A stretch of DNA of 64,000 bases from Solirubrobacteraceae bacterium (GCA_029263125.1 JAJCYD010000001.1:1-64000), one strand, 5' to 3'; shown: positions 38,590-47,950, counted from the first letter of the stretch. The notes: a model not told the origin generated them from the sequence alone. Numbers and translations: made by a program.

Positions 38590-39536
38590 GCACGCTCGCC
38601 GCGGCAGCCGAGGATTACCTGCGCGTCCGGCGCGCACTGGGCTACAAACTCGATCGCCAGGGTCGCCAGCTGCTGGCGTTCATCGCCTACCTCGACGAGG
38701 CAGGTGCGACCACCGTCACGATCGAGCACGCGATCGCCTGGGCGACCCTCCCGGCCGGCACGACCAGCGGCTACTGGTCTGACCGGCTGTCGGTCGTACG
38801 GCAGTTCGCCCGCTATCTGCAGACCACCGATCCAGCATGTGAGGTGCCGGCCAAGCTGCTCTTGCCCTACCGCCGTGAGCGGCCGATTCCGTTCCTGTTC
38901 ACGCCGGCGGACACCGAGCGGGTAATGCGCGCCGCAGGACAGCTACGCGGCGAGCTGCATGCGGCGACGACGCAGACGCTGATCGGCCTGATGGCCGTGA
39001 CCGGAATCCGCGTCGGCGAGGCGATCGGCCTCGGCCGCGATGACGTCGACCGTCCCGGGCAGCTGATCCGGGTGATCGACGGCAAGTTCGCCAAGAGCCG
39101 CGAAGTCGCCGTCCACGAGACGACGATCGCCGCGCTCGACCGCTACACAGAGGTGCGCGACCGGATCTGTCCCAGCCCGCGGTGTGACGCGTTCTTCTTG
39201 TCGCGCAACGGGACCCGCCTGCTCTACCAGTGCGTGCGCCCGGTGTTCATGCGCCTCGTCGCTGCCTGCGGGCTCGAGGACCGCGCGCCCCAAAGTCGTC
39301 CGCGGCCGCACAGCCTGCGCCACAGCTTCGCGGTCAACACGCTGCGCGACTGGTACGCGGACGACGTCGACGTGCAGGCCCGGCTGCCGCTGCTGAGCAC
39401 CCACATGGGCCACGTCACCCCGGCCAGCACCTACTACTACCTCACGGCCGCCCCGGACCTGCTCGCCCTGGTGGCCACACGACTGGAGCCCAACCCGGAA
39501 AGGACCCGCTATGACCAGCCTGGCACCGACGCTTGA
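38586..39536 (+). CDS. tyrosine recombinase 2 of trio (RitB-like)
   Basis: MAVTGIRVGEAIGLGRDDVD...PHSLRHSFAVNTLRDWYADDVDVQARLPLLSTHMGHVTPASTYYYL; GTGA overlap with the preceding gene. Confidence 0.9.
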   Translation: MSTLAAAAEDYLRVRRALGYKLDRQGRQLLAFIAYLDEAGATTVTIEHAIAWATLPAGTTSGYWSDRLSVVRQFARYLQTTDPACEVPAKLLLPYRRERPIPFLFTPADTERVMRAAGQLRGELHAATTQTLIGLMAVTGIRVGEAIGLGRDDVDRPGQLIRVIDGKFAKSREVAVHETTIAALDRYTEVRDRICPSPRCDAFFLSRNGTRLLYQCVRPVFMRLVAACGLEDRAPQSRPRPHSLRHSFAVNTLRDWYADDVDVQARLPLLSTHMGHVTPASTYYYLTAAPDLLALVATRLEPNPERTRYDQPGTDA

Positions 39537-40500
39537 GGCGTACTTCACCGACCGGCTGATCCGCCAACGACGCGCCAGCCCGCACACGATCGCCAGCTAC
39601 CGCGACACGTTCCGACTCCTGTTCGCCTACATGCAGCGGACAACCGGGACGCCGCCATCGCGGCTACAGATCACCGACCTCGACGCGGCAACGATCGGCG
39701 CGTTTCTTCAGCACCTCGAGCAGGAGCGCCAGAACACCGCCCGCACCCGCAACATCCGGCTCGCCGCGATCCACTCCTTCTTTCACTACTGCGCGCTGCG
39801 CCACCCCGAGCACGCCGCCCTCATCCAACGCGTGCTCGCGATCCCGCGCAAACGCGCCGACAAACGCACCGTCACGTTCCTCACCCCGATCGAGACACAA
39901 GCGCTGCTCGACGCCCCCAACCGATCAACACGGGCCGGCCGCCGCGACCACGCGCTGCTGCTCACCGCCGTCCAGACCGGCCTGCGAATCTCCGAGCTGC
40001 TCGGCCTCACCCGCGCCGACACGCAGCTCGACACCGGCGCGCACGTCCGGACGATCGGCAAAGGCAGAAAGGAACGCGTCGCGCCGCTCACCAAGCAGAC
40101 CGTCGCGGTGCTCCGCGCCTGGCAGCGCGAAACCAGCGACCAACCCGCAAGCCCGCTGTTTCCCTCGCGCGACGGCGGCACGCTCACCCGCGACGCGATC
40201 GAGCGGCGCCTCGCCCAACACGTCACGACCGCGCAGCAGGCGTGCCCGTCGCTGCGATCCAAGCGGGTCACGATGCACACGATGCGTCATACCGCGGCGA
40301 TGAACCTGCTCGCCGCCGGCGTTGACACCTCCACGATCGCGCTCTGGCTCGGCCACGAGCAGGAACGCACCACGCACATCTACCTGCACGCCGACCTCGC
40401 GCTCAAGCAACGCACCCTGGACCGGATCACGCCTCCCGAGGGCCGCCCGGGACGGTACCGCGCACCCGACACTCTGCTCGCCTTCCTCGAGGGCCTATAG
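39511..40500 (+). CDS. tyrosine recombinase 3 of trio (RitC-like)
   Basis: AVQTGLRISELLGLTRADTQ...HTMRHTAAMNLLAAGVDTSTIALWLGHEQERTTHIYLHADL; overlaps the preceding gene. Confidence 0.9.
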   Translation: MTSLAPTLEAYFTDRLIRQRRASPHTIASYRDTFRLLFAYMQRTTGTPPSRLQITDLDAATIGAFLQHLEQERQNTARTRNIRLAAIHSFFHYCALRHPEHAALIQRVLAIPRKRADKRTVTFLTPIETQALLDAPNRSTRAGRRDHALLLTAVQTGLRISELLGLTRADTQLDTGAHVRTIGKGRKERVAPLTKQTVAVLRAWQRETSDQPASPLFPSRDGGTLTRDAIERRLAQHVTTAQQACPSLRSKRVTMHTMRHTAAMNLLAAGVDTSTIALWLGHEQERTTHIYLHADLALKQRTLDRITPPEGRPGRYRAPDTLLAFLEGL

Positions 40501-40641
40501 CCTGCCCGCGCGCCCAACCGGTGGGCGGCCGAACGCAAGCGCACTTGCGGGTAGCCAGCCGCAGGCTCGCGTTTCGTCGTTTCCGATCGGCTGGCGCGCA
40601 ACTGGCCGGGCGCTCGCTACCAGGCGGAAGCAGTAGTCGGG

Positions 40642-41016
40642 CTACTCGCCCTTGTAGGGCTGGTAATCCTCGAACTCCCAGACCATGAAGCGCTTGAGCT
40701 TCTCGGCGACCTCAGCCCACGTGTCGCCGTCCGTTGACCTCACGTACTGCCTCAGCGCGGCCTCTACAGCCTCCCACGAGAAGGCGGTGACAATCAGTGT
40801 CCCGCGCGACCAATACGGCCGCCCGTCGCGGTCTAGCCGCGCTGCGACGCCGCTCGGAGTACAGACCTCGAACGTGAACGTGTCGCCGCCGTCGGCGTCG
40901 ACGGGACCGATATCGGCGTACATGGCCACGCAGCAGTGTTCGGGGCGAGGGGGCAACGACTTCGCATCGATCAGGCCCAGGTCTTCGCTCCACAACCGCT
41001 TTACCTCAGCGCGCAC
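40642..41016 (-). CDS. Imm8-family-like immunity protein
   Basis: MRAEVKRLWSEDLGLIDAKSLPPRPEHCCVAMYADIGPVDADGGDTFTFEVCTPSGVAARLDRDGRPYWSRGTLIVTAFSWEAVEAALRQYV resembles the Imm8 pattern by eye. Confidence 0.7.
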   Translation of the reverse strand: MRAEVKRLWSEDLGLIDAKSLPPRPEHCCVAMYADIGPVDADGGDTFTFEVCTPSGVAARLDRDGRPYWSRGTLIVTAFSWEAVEAALRQYVRSTDGDTWAEVAEKLKRFMVWEFEDYQPYKGE

Positions 41017-41301
41017 GCCTTGGACGTTAGATCGTTACGCGCTGTCGCTTGGAGGCAGATGCAGTCGCCCGCCGATGACGCCGACGAGATGCCTACCGCT
41101 GACGAAGCACGAAGCGTGCCGCTGGCTGTCCGCTGGCGCGCTCGCTTGGAAGTCGAGCGGCAGCCCACCTTCAGCCAGGTCGTCCGCCGACCGCCTGGAT
41201 CCGTTCGGGTTCTTATGCCGACCTCGTCGCGGGGTTCACAACCGAGCAGTGGGGACTCGACTCGGACATCGGGCATGACGACGCTGTCGGCATAAGTCGC
41301 G

Positions 41302-41321
41302 TCATGCCGACGTCGGCATGA
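41302..41321. repeat. 20-bp perfect palindrome TCATGCCGACGTCGGCATGA at the right end of the RIT-like element
   Basis: Self reverse-complementary; directly abuts the CGTGAC repeat. Confidence 0.9.
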
Positions 41322-41612
41322 CGTGACGTTCTCGGCAGCCGCGTCGGCGCTCGAGCCCTCCGTGTCGCGGACGACGACGGGCGCGTCGGGTAGGTCGAGC
41401 TTGCGGCACGCAGCGAGGCGGTGGTGGCCGGCGACGAGCTCATAGCCAGCCTCGGTGGGTCGGACGATCAACGGGACGAGCAGACCGCGCAGCGCGATCG
41501 ACTGCGCGAGGCTGTCGACATGCGCCTCGTCGAGGTCGCGGACGTTGTCGCGCACGAGGATCTGGTCCAGCGCGAGACGCAGATCGCCGCTGGCAGGGGT
41601 ACTGATGGCCAT
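41322..41612 (-). pseudogene. parB: ParB-like protein, N-terminal part (interrupted)
   Basis: LALDQILVRDNVRDLDEAHVDSLAQSIALRGLLVPLIVRPTEAGYELVAGHHRLAACRKLDLPDAPVVVRDTEGSSADAAAENVT. Confidence 0.85.
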
Positions 41613-41632
41613 GATGGGCCTCCTTCTGGTTG

Positions 41633-41706
41633 TGGTAGAGCGGCGGTACCGTCCGCGCCGACATCTGGGGGTTGTTGGTGGAGCGGCGGCGGAACCGTCC
41701 GCGCGG
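41633..41706. repeat. two direct repeats, about GAGCGGCGG(nnn)ACCGTCCGCGC, upstream of parB
   Basis: gtggtagagcggcggtaccgtccgcgcc and ttggtggagcggcggcggaaccgtccgcgcgg, about 42 bp apart. Confidence 0.6.
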
Positions 41707-42268
41707 CGTCGGCGAGCACGAGCTCGCCGCCGACAGCTCAGGACGGCCCTACCGCGGCCCTTGCAAGCAGCCGTGGCTGACCGGCCGCGGGCCTCTCAAG
41801 TTCAGACGTCGCGTCTCCCCGACCAACCCCAGCCGCGCGACCGAACGCGATGCGCGGAACGGACGGCGGCGGCGAGGTGCGTGAGCCAGATCAGCCGAGA
41901 GGCGACGCTTCATGCGTCCACGGGGTCGCACAGACGCAAGCAGCCTCACGGACGCGGGCGGTCAACCGACGACGCGAATCGCGTGGGTGTGTTCGTGGCG
42001 TCCCAGCAGCGCCGCGAACGGAGCTGACGGCTCGAAGTCAAGACCGGACGTCGTAGTGAGGCGGGTGCTGCTGAACGGCGGGCTACTGCTCGGATCCGCG
42101 ACCACGCGGGGTGCCAGATGGGCACATGCAAGAAGAGACCACAGCGTGACCACCGGGCGCGCCGAGCGCAAGACCACCACCAGTGCCGATTCCTCTTCTG
42201 TCGACACACGGCGCACGCATCCAGACTGCCCAATCGCCCGTGTTCACGGGACAAATGCCCTCAGCGCG

Positions 42269-42350
42269 ATTGCCGATTGCTCCCCCCTTTCAGACCCTGA
42301 ATCGGCAACCAAATCGGCAACCGGAGGGGGAAACGGCAACGAAACGGCAC
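42269..42350. repeat. iteron-like cluster of AAWCGGCAAC repeats
   Basis: attgccgatt (inverted, 42269-42278), aatcggcaac (42300-42309), aatcggcaac (42312-42321), aaacggcaac (42331-42340), gaaacggcac (42341-42350). Confidence 0.6.
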
Positions 42351-42656
42351 CAAAAACGGGTTCCGGCACGGTTTCCGCGGCGCGAGCGGCGAGCACCCTG
42401 GTCGCCCACGTCGCGCTGTCGCGCCGTCCTGCACCGAAGCTCCTGGCCACCGAGCCGTGCGAAGGCGTGAATGTCGTGGGCTCCGGCAAGCCGGACAACG
42501 TTCAGCGGCGCGGCATCAGTCTCGGCAGTCCATCCGCTTGCGAAACTTGGATGGGGTGCCGAGCTTATGTTGGCGACTTCGTCCGCGGGGTGAGTGAACA
42601 AGCATATCGTATATCGCTAACGAATCCCTTGATGACTTACGATTGCGTGCGTAGAC

Positions 42657-43358
42657 TTGCGAGGCGTGATCGACACGGCGGCGACAGCAAGCTTGCTCGG
42701 CGACCCGACTCGGGTGCGGATCGTCGACGCGCTCACCGGCGGCCCGATGCGCACAGCGCAGCTCGCGGCCGTGACGGGCATGACGGCGGCGGCGTTGAGT
42801 CGGCATTTGGGTCTACTGCGTAAGGCGGAGATGGTTGCGCGCGTGGACGTCGCCGACGACGGACGCGGTCGTGCCTACCATCTGCGGCCGGCGGCGCTGG
42901 ATGCCCTCGCCGGGTGGTTGCGTTCCACCAGTTGGGCGGTCGAACTGGCGACGGGCTCCGCCCAGCCACAGACGCGTCAGCTGCTCGGTCGGATGGGCGG
43001 ATTCCTTGATGCCTTCGCCGCCTCCGACACCGCGTACTTCGAGCGCCACCTGCGCCCAGACGCCGTGTTGGTGTTTCCCGGCATGCCACGTCCGGTCGAC
43101 AAGCAGGGCTGCCTCGACTCGGTCGCATCTCACCCGCCGTATCGACGCCATCAGATTCTCACGGAGCCAATCGTTCGGCTGCTCGGAGCGGCGACCACCC
43201 TGATCACCGTCACCGCCGAGGTAGCCACCGCCGCCGATGACACCGTCCGCCCCACCTTCATCACCGCCGTCATGGACGAGGGCGACCCCTGGCAGCTGGC
43301 GCACTTGCAGTGGACCCCAGCCGCCCCGACTGCGAAGAAAGGAACCGTCGATGGTTGA
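42657..43358 (+). CDS. ArsR-family regulator fused to a SnoaL/NTF2-like domain
   Basis: LLGDPTRVRIVDALTGGPMRTAQLAAVTGMTAAALSRHLGLLRKAEMV; C-terminal FLDAFAASDTAYFERHLRPDAVLVFPG. Confidence 0.75.
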   Translation: MRGVIDTAATASLLGDPTRVRIVDALTGGPMRTAQLAAVTGMTAAALSRHLGLLRKAEMVARVDVADDGRGRAYHLRPAALDALAGWLRSTSWAVELATGSAQPQTRQLLGRMGGFLDAFAASDTAYFERHLRPDAVLVFPGMPRPVDKQGCLDSVASHPPYRRHQILTEPIVRLLGAATTLITVTAEVATAADDTVRPTFITAVMDEGDPWQLAHLQWTPAAPTAKKGTVDG

Positions 43359-44151
43359 CGTGCCCGACGCCGTATTCCCGATGCGCGTGGTTTCCTACGC
43401 GCGCGGGGACGACCTCGAAGCGTCACGGACGTTCTACACCGAGGTGCTCGGCTTCGAAGTGGCGATGCAAGACCCAGTGCTCGGGCTCACTTCACCGGCC
43501 AACCGCACCGCCCAAGTCCTCATCCCGCCCGCCGGATCCGAAGACCCCCAGCCACAGTTCGGGATCGACCTGGGCACCCCCGACGCCGTCGACGCGGCGC
43601 ACGCAGCAGCGCTCCAGCGCGGGCTGCGTATCGTCTACCCACTCCGCAACGAGCCATGGGGAGTGCGGCGCTTCTTCGTCGAGGATCCAGCCGGGACCAT
43701 CATCAACGTGCTCGCCCACACCGCAGACACAACACCCCGCATTCGGCCTCGCCTCGCCGTCGCCCACATTCAACCGCGCCTCGTCGTCGAGGACGTCGAC
43801 GCCGCCATCGCGTACTACGAGCGATACCTCGGAGCCCTACGAGGCCCTCGTCACGCCGAACCGTCGGGCTTTGTCGGGCACGCCGAGGTACGCATCGGCG
43901 AGAGCACGATCTCGCTCACGCAGGGTCACGACGACTACCGCCTCTACTCGCCCGAGTCCGCGACCAGCTCTCCGGTCCTGCTGACACTCACGGTCGCCAA
44001 CGCATCGGCGGTCGGTGCCGCGATGGTCCAAGGCGGCGCCACGGTCATCGTCTCCATCGAGGACCGCCCCTGGGGCAAACGCCAAGGCAGAATCAGAGAC
44101 CCGTTCGGCCACCTATGGCTCATCAGCCAAGACCTCTCTCCCGCGCCGTAA
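43351..44151 (+). CDS. two-domain glyoxalase/VOC protein
   Basis: SRTFYTEVLGFEVAM...FFVEDPAGTIINVLAH and AIAYYERYLGALRG...RIRDPFGHLWLIS. Confidence 0.85.
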   Translation: MVDVPDAVFPMRVVSYARGDDLEASRTFYTEVLGFEVAMQDPVLGLTSPANRTAQVLIPPAGSEDPQPQFGIDLGTPDAVDAAHAAALQRGLRIVYPLRNEPWGVRRFFVEDPAGTIINVLAHTADTTPRIRPRLAVAHIQPRLVVEDVDAAIAYYERYLGALRGPRHAEPSGFVGHAEVRIGESTISLTQGHDDYRLYSPESATSSPVLLTLTVANASAVGAAMVQGGATVIVSIEDRPWGKRQGRIRDPFGHLWLISQDLSPAP

Positions 44152-44227
44152 CGCGCCGCTGCATCGGGCGCACTCCGGCGCCGGACGGTCGTCACTCCCG
44201 TCGCAATGACCGAAGGCCAAGCGGGCA

Positions 44228-44261
44228 CTCCGTGATCGTCGAGGTGATGATGATCACGGAG
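44228..44261. terminator. hairpin CTCCGTGATC...GATCACGGAG between convergent genes
   Basis: 10-bp perfect inverted repeat between the VOC gene (+) and the secreted-protein gene (-). Confidence 0.55.
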
Positions 44262-44285
44262 CCCCGCGTGCTACGTCTGAGCGCT

Positions 44286-45110
44286 TCAGCAGGCCTTTGC
44301 GAACGGCAGGAACTTGGGGATCGGCAGTCCGCAGGGAACGGGCAGGTTGGTCGGGATCGGCAGGTTGCTGAGCATGCCGCCGGTCGTCCCTCCGGTGGGT
44401 GAGCCGTTGCCGAAGATCGACTGCAGGATGCCGGTCACCCGGGTGATCGCCATGTTGACCGGGCCCTGGGCGGGGGCGGGCAGCATGCCGACGATCTGCG
44501 TGAGCTGATTGACGCCCGTGAACATCGCGCCGCTGGCCAGCGTCAGCGCCTGCTGAAGCTGTGGCTGCACCGCGGGCGTGATCTCGCCGGAGTTCAGTGC
44601 CCCGGCGATGTTGACGACGCCGGTTGGGTTGCCGGAGATTGCGGCGATCGCCGTGGCGATGCCGGCCTGGGCCTGTGCGGGCAGCGTCGTGGCCAGCGAG
44701 GTGAGGCGTGCGATCGCCGTTTCGCGGCCGCGGAGGTTGTTGTTCAGTGCGGTGGCCATCGCGGCCTGTGCGTTGTCGCTGACCTCATCGACGAGCGCGG
44801 AGAGCACGAGGACGTTGTCGTTGCGCTGGTCGGCGACGAGGCGCAGGGCCTTGGCCTTCTTGGCGCGACCCTGTAGACGGCGTGCTTCGCGGGTTGCCGC
44901 TTGGGTCTGGCGGAGGTTTTGGACGATCGCGGCGGCCGCGTTGTCGTTGGCCTTGACGCGCTCGGCGACCATCGTGAGCGCCTGGTCGGCGTTGCGCACG
45001 TGCGCCTTGACGCTGCTGACGGACCGCTCGGAATGCGCGGACGCCATCGAGGGAGCGGCCAGGACGGCGACGGCGACAACGCCGCCCGCCATCTTCGTGA
45101 AGTGCTTCAT
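44286..45110 (-). CDS. secreted helical protein, paralogue of 46939-47919
   Basis: Signal peptide MKHFTKMAGGVVAVAVLAAPSMASA; VSSVKAHVRNADQAL and RGRETAIARLTSLATTLPAQAQAGIATAIAAISGN. Confidence 0.7.
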   Translation of the reverse strand: MKHFTKMAGGVVAVAVLAAPSMASAHSERSVSSVKAHVRNADQALTMVAERVKANDNAAAAIVQNLRQTQAATREARRLQGRAKKAKALRLVADQRNDNVLVLSALVDEVSDNAQAAMATALNNNLRGRETAIARLTSLATTLPAQAQAGIATAIAAISGNPTGVVNIAGALNSGEITPAVQPQLQQALTLASGAMFTGVNQLTQIVGMLPAPAQGPVNMAITRVTGILQSIFGNGSPTGGTTGGMLSNLPIPTNLPVPCGLPIPKFLPFAKAC

Positions 45111-45291
45111 GGTCGTGCCTTTCGGTAGCCGGGCTGCCTCGCAGGATGCGACGCCCCTGGTTTTGCGCCCCCGTCTCGCGGCGGGTTTGCCTTTGTCGAA
45201 GATCGTCTTTCGCTCTGACAACGAAGCCGGTTGGTCCGGGTAAGGGTCATCTGTCAAAACCTTTTGCGCGGGCTGCTGTTGCGCCGTGCGA

Positions 45292-46758
45292 TCAGCGCGG
45301 GCGCGGCGGTACGTCCGCGACCGGGGCGGCCGGTCCGACACGAGCATCGGCGGGCGCGGCGATCATCGGTGTGCCGGCGCTCTGCGCGGCGGGCGGCAGC
45401 GTGACTGGCGCGGCTTCGGACGCCGTGCCGCCGGCGGGGCGCGCCGGCGGCGCGTAGGCCGCAGCGGCCGGTGGCGCAGCGCTGTCGGACGGGCGGCGCG
45501 CTGTCGCGTCAGCGGCCACCTCGGGAACGGTCTCGCGGTCACCGACCGGCGCGGCGTCGGCTGCGGGCCGCGCTGGTCTGCCGGCCGCGGCCGGAGAGGG
45601 CGCAGAGTCCGACGGTCGCTGCGTCTGCGCCGCGGACTCGTTGCCAGCGCTCCGCGTCGCGCTGTCCTTCGGCGTCGGGTTGGTGCTGGCCGACTCGCGC
45701 GTGGCGCGTTGGCGATCGTGCTGGGCACGCGACCCGGGCGTGGCAGCGGTGCCGGGCGCCGCGGGCGCGGTCTGTTGGGTGATGCGTGGGCTGTCAGCGA
45801 GCTGTGCTGGTTCGTCCGGCGCGATGTACAGCGCGCCGCCGCCGGCGCTGACGGCGATGACCGCGACAGTCGCGACCTTGGTGGCCAGCGACGTGCCGCC
45901 GATGCTCGTCGCGCCGCCGCTAAGTGCGGCCAGCAGTCCGCCGCCACCGTGGCCGGCTCCGGTGCCGGCGCCGAGCAAGCCCTGCAGCATCGAGGCGGCC
46001 GCGGCAAGCGGGAGCGCGGGCGTGAGCACGGCGAGGTGAGCGGGGCGCTGGCGCAGCGCGGCCTCGAAGTCGCGGCAGCCCGCGCAGGTGCGCAGGTGTC
46101 CGCGGATCTTGAGGTTGCGCAGCGTGCGGCGATCGCCGTCAGACAGCGTGCGCCGGATGACGTCACAGTTCATCGCACGGCCCTCTTCCAAGGACTGCAG
46201 GGCGCAGCGCGCCTCGTAGACGCTCTGCTTGGCCGCTGTCGCAGTGAGCTGCAGCGCAGCCGAGATCTCGTCGAACTCCAACCCGGCGAGCTCGCGCATC
46301 AGCAGCGTGCCGCGCTGCTGCTCGGTCAACTCGCGCAGGTCGCTGGTCAGGTCGCGCAGGCGCTCGCGCGACTGGATGATCGTCTCGGCCCCCGGATCGC
46401 CGACATGGGCGGCCGCGTCGAGGTCGCTGTGGTCGCGGCGCGAGCGCAGCAGCGAGATCGACTCGTTGTGAGCGATTCGATACAGCCATGGCTTCAGCGC
46501 GATCGTGCGTGTCTCGCCGGGCAGTGCTCGCATCGCCTTGAGCATCGTGTTCTGCAGCGCGTCGGCGGCGTCGTGGCCGTTGCCGATGATCGACTGGCAG
46601 TAGCGATGCAGCGCCTGGTGATGGCGCTCGAAGATCACCGCGAACGCCGGCTGGCTGCCCTTCGCCGCCCAGCGCGCCAGGCGCTCGTCCGACAACGCGC
46701 GCAACGCCACGGCGGGCGGCGAGACGGTTGCGGCCGGTGAGGTGGTCAGCGCTTTCAT
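45292..46758 (-). CDS. ECF sigma factor with fused zinc-binding anti-sigma-like region, TM segment and Pro/Ala-rich tail
   Basis: FAVIFERHHQALHRYCQSIIGNGHDAADALQNTMLKAMRAL; LAGLEFDEISAALQLTATAAKQSVYEARCAL; HLRTCAGC; ATKVATVAVIAVSAGGGALYIA; about 170-residue low-complexity tail. Confidence 0.85.
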   Translation of the reverse strand: MKALTTSPAATVSPPAVALRALSDERLARWAAKGSQPAFAVIFERHHQALHRYCQSIIGNGHDAADALQNTMLKAMRALPGETRTIALKPWLYRIAHNESISLLRSRRDHSDLDAAAHVGDPGAETIIQSRERLRDLTSDLRELTEQQRGTLLMRELAGLEFDEISAALQLTATAAKQSVYEARCALQSLEEGRAMNCDVIRRTLSDGDRRTLRNLKIRGHLRTCAGCRDFEAALRQRPAHLAVLTPALPLAAAASMLQGLLGAGTGAGHGGGGLLAALSGGATSIGGTSLATKVATVAVIAVSAGGGALYIAPDEPAQLADSPRITQQTAPAAPGTAATPGSRAQHDRQRATRESASTNPTPKDSATRSAGNESAAQTQRPSDSAPSPAAAGRPARPAADAAPVGDRETVPEVAADATARRPSDSAAPPAAAAYAPPARPAGGTASEAAPVTLPPAAQSAGTPMIAAPADARVGPAAPVADVPPRPR

Positions 46759-46938
46759 ACACGTTCTATCGGCAACGCCGGGCGATCCCGTGAGTAAGGC
46801 GATAGCACCACAGCGACGGGAGCCGCTCATACATACGTCCAGATTTGTCGATGGGCCTTACGTAGCGCCAAACCCCGCGTTGCAGCATCGAACGGCCCAC
46901 ACGGGCAGCCGCCAACCCCCGCCGCAAGGAGCCACATC

Positions 46939-47919
46939 GTGTCATCTCATCTTCGTATCGGTGCCTGCGCACTGATCGCCACCGGTGCGCTGGCGCTCCC
47001 CGCGGGCGCCAACGCCGCCGACATCCAGACCGCCGTCAGCGCAGTACAGGCGCACACCGATCGCGCCGACGCGGCGCTTGATCGCGCCGTCTCGCTGTTT
47101 GGCAAGAACAGCGATCGTGCCGCTCGCAAGGCGTTTGCCACGAGCCGCAAGGAGATGGGGCTGGCCAAGGCCGCCGCCGCCAAGGCCCGTCGCCAGGCCA
47201 ACACCCCGACGGAGAACACCCAGGCCGCGCTCGCGCAGGCCATCGTGGGCGCCGAGCTGGGCGAGAACATCGAGAAGCTCGCCGCCGCGTTGCTGCCCGC
47301 CGACGGCGCCGATGAGAACAAGATCGCCGCGGCCGCACGCGCCGACACCCGCGGACGCGAGAAGGCGATCGCCATCCTCACCGCGCTGATGGGCCAGGTG
47401 CCCGAGCAGGCCAGGTTCGGCATCGCCCGCGCGATCGCCGCGCTCTCCCAGGACCGCGACGACGAAACACAGGCCACCGCCAAGGCGCTGGTCAGCAAGC
47501 ACGTCTCCTCCACGAACAAGCGCCGCATCGTCCAGGCTATCGAGGCCAGCGTCGACGGTCAGGCCACGGCTTCGGCAACGCTCGCTGCGCTGATCGCCAA
47601 CCCCAACATGCCCGCGCAGAGCAAGCCCGGCCTGCAGATCGCCTATGACGCCGTCACCGGCGAGCACGGCTCCGTCGCTGACATCCTCAGCCGCCTGTCG
47701 CCGCGGATGCCCGCGTTCGTACGGACCTTCGTCGAGCGCATCATCACGCAGGCGCGCACCGACGCTCAGGGCATGCGCGAAAACCACCCGACCGGCCCGC
47801 CCGCCGGCGTCCCCGGCGGCCCGACCGCCGGCCCCAACGGCGGCCCCAACGGCGGCCCCGGCGCCACGATCCCCGCCGGCCCGCTCGCCGGCAGCCAGTT
47901 CGGACCGCCGTCCGCATAA
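46939..47919 (+). CDS. secreted helical protein with Gly/Pro-rich C-terminus, paralogue of 44286-45110
   Basis: Signal peptide ending GANAAD; VSAVQAHTDRADAAL and RGREKAIAILTALMGQVPEQARFGIARAIAALSQD. Confidence 0.7.
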   Translation: MSSHLRIGACALIATGALALPAGANAADIQTAVSAVQAHTDRADAALDRAVSLFGKNSDRAARKAFATSRKEMGLAKAAAAKARRQANTPTENTQAALAQAIVGAELGENIEKLAAALLPADGADENKIAAAARADTRGREKAIAILTALMGQVPEQARFGIARAIAALSQDRDDETQATAKALVSKHVSSTNKRRIVQAIEASVDGQATASATLAALIANPNMPAQSKPGLQIAYDAVTGEHGSVADILSRLSPRMPAFVRTFVERIITQARTDAQGMRENHPTGPPAGVPGGPTAGPNGGPNGGPGATIPAGPLAGSQFGPPSA

Positions 47920-47950
47920 CCCAAGTTCAACAGACGCACCTCGACTCGAG

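Larger units (their letters stand above)
37232..41321 (+). mobile_element. recombinase-in-trio (RIT-like) element inserted in parB
   Basis: Three overlapping tyrosine recombinase genes, T(T/C)ATGCCGA motifs at both termini, 6-bp flanking direct repeat, restored host ORF. Confidence 0.85.

Noticed and set aside
42269-42350. CRISPR-like array
   Set aside because: Repeats are about 10 bp with 11-20 bp spacing and one inverted copy; iteron-like, not CRISPR.
45286-46740. 484-aa plus-strand ORF opposite the sigma factor
   Set aside because: Antisense to a clear ECF sigma gene; low-complexity composition.
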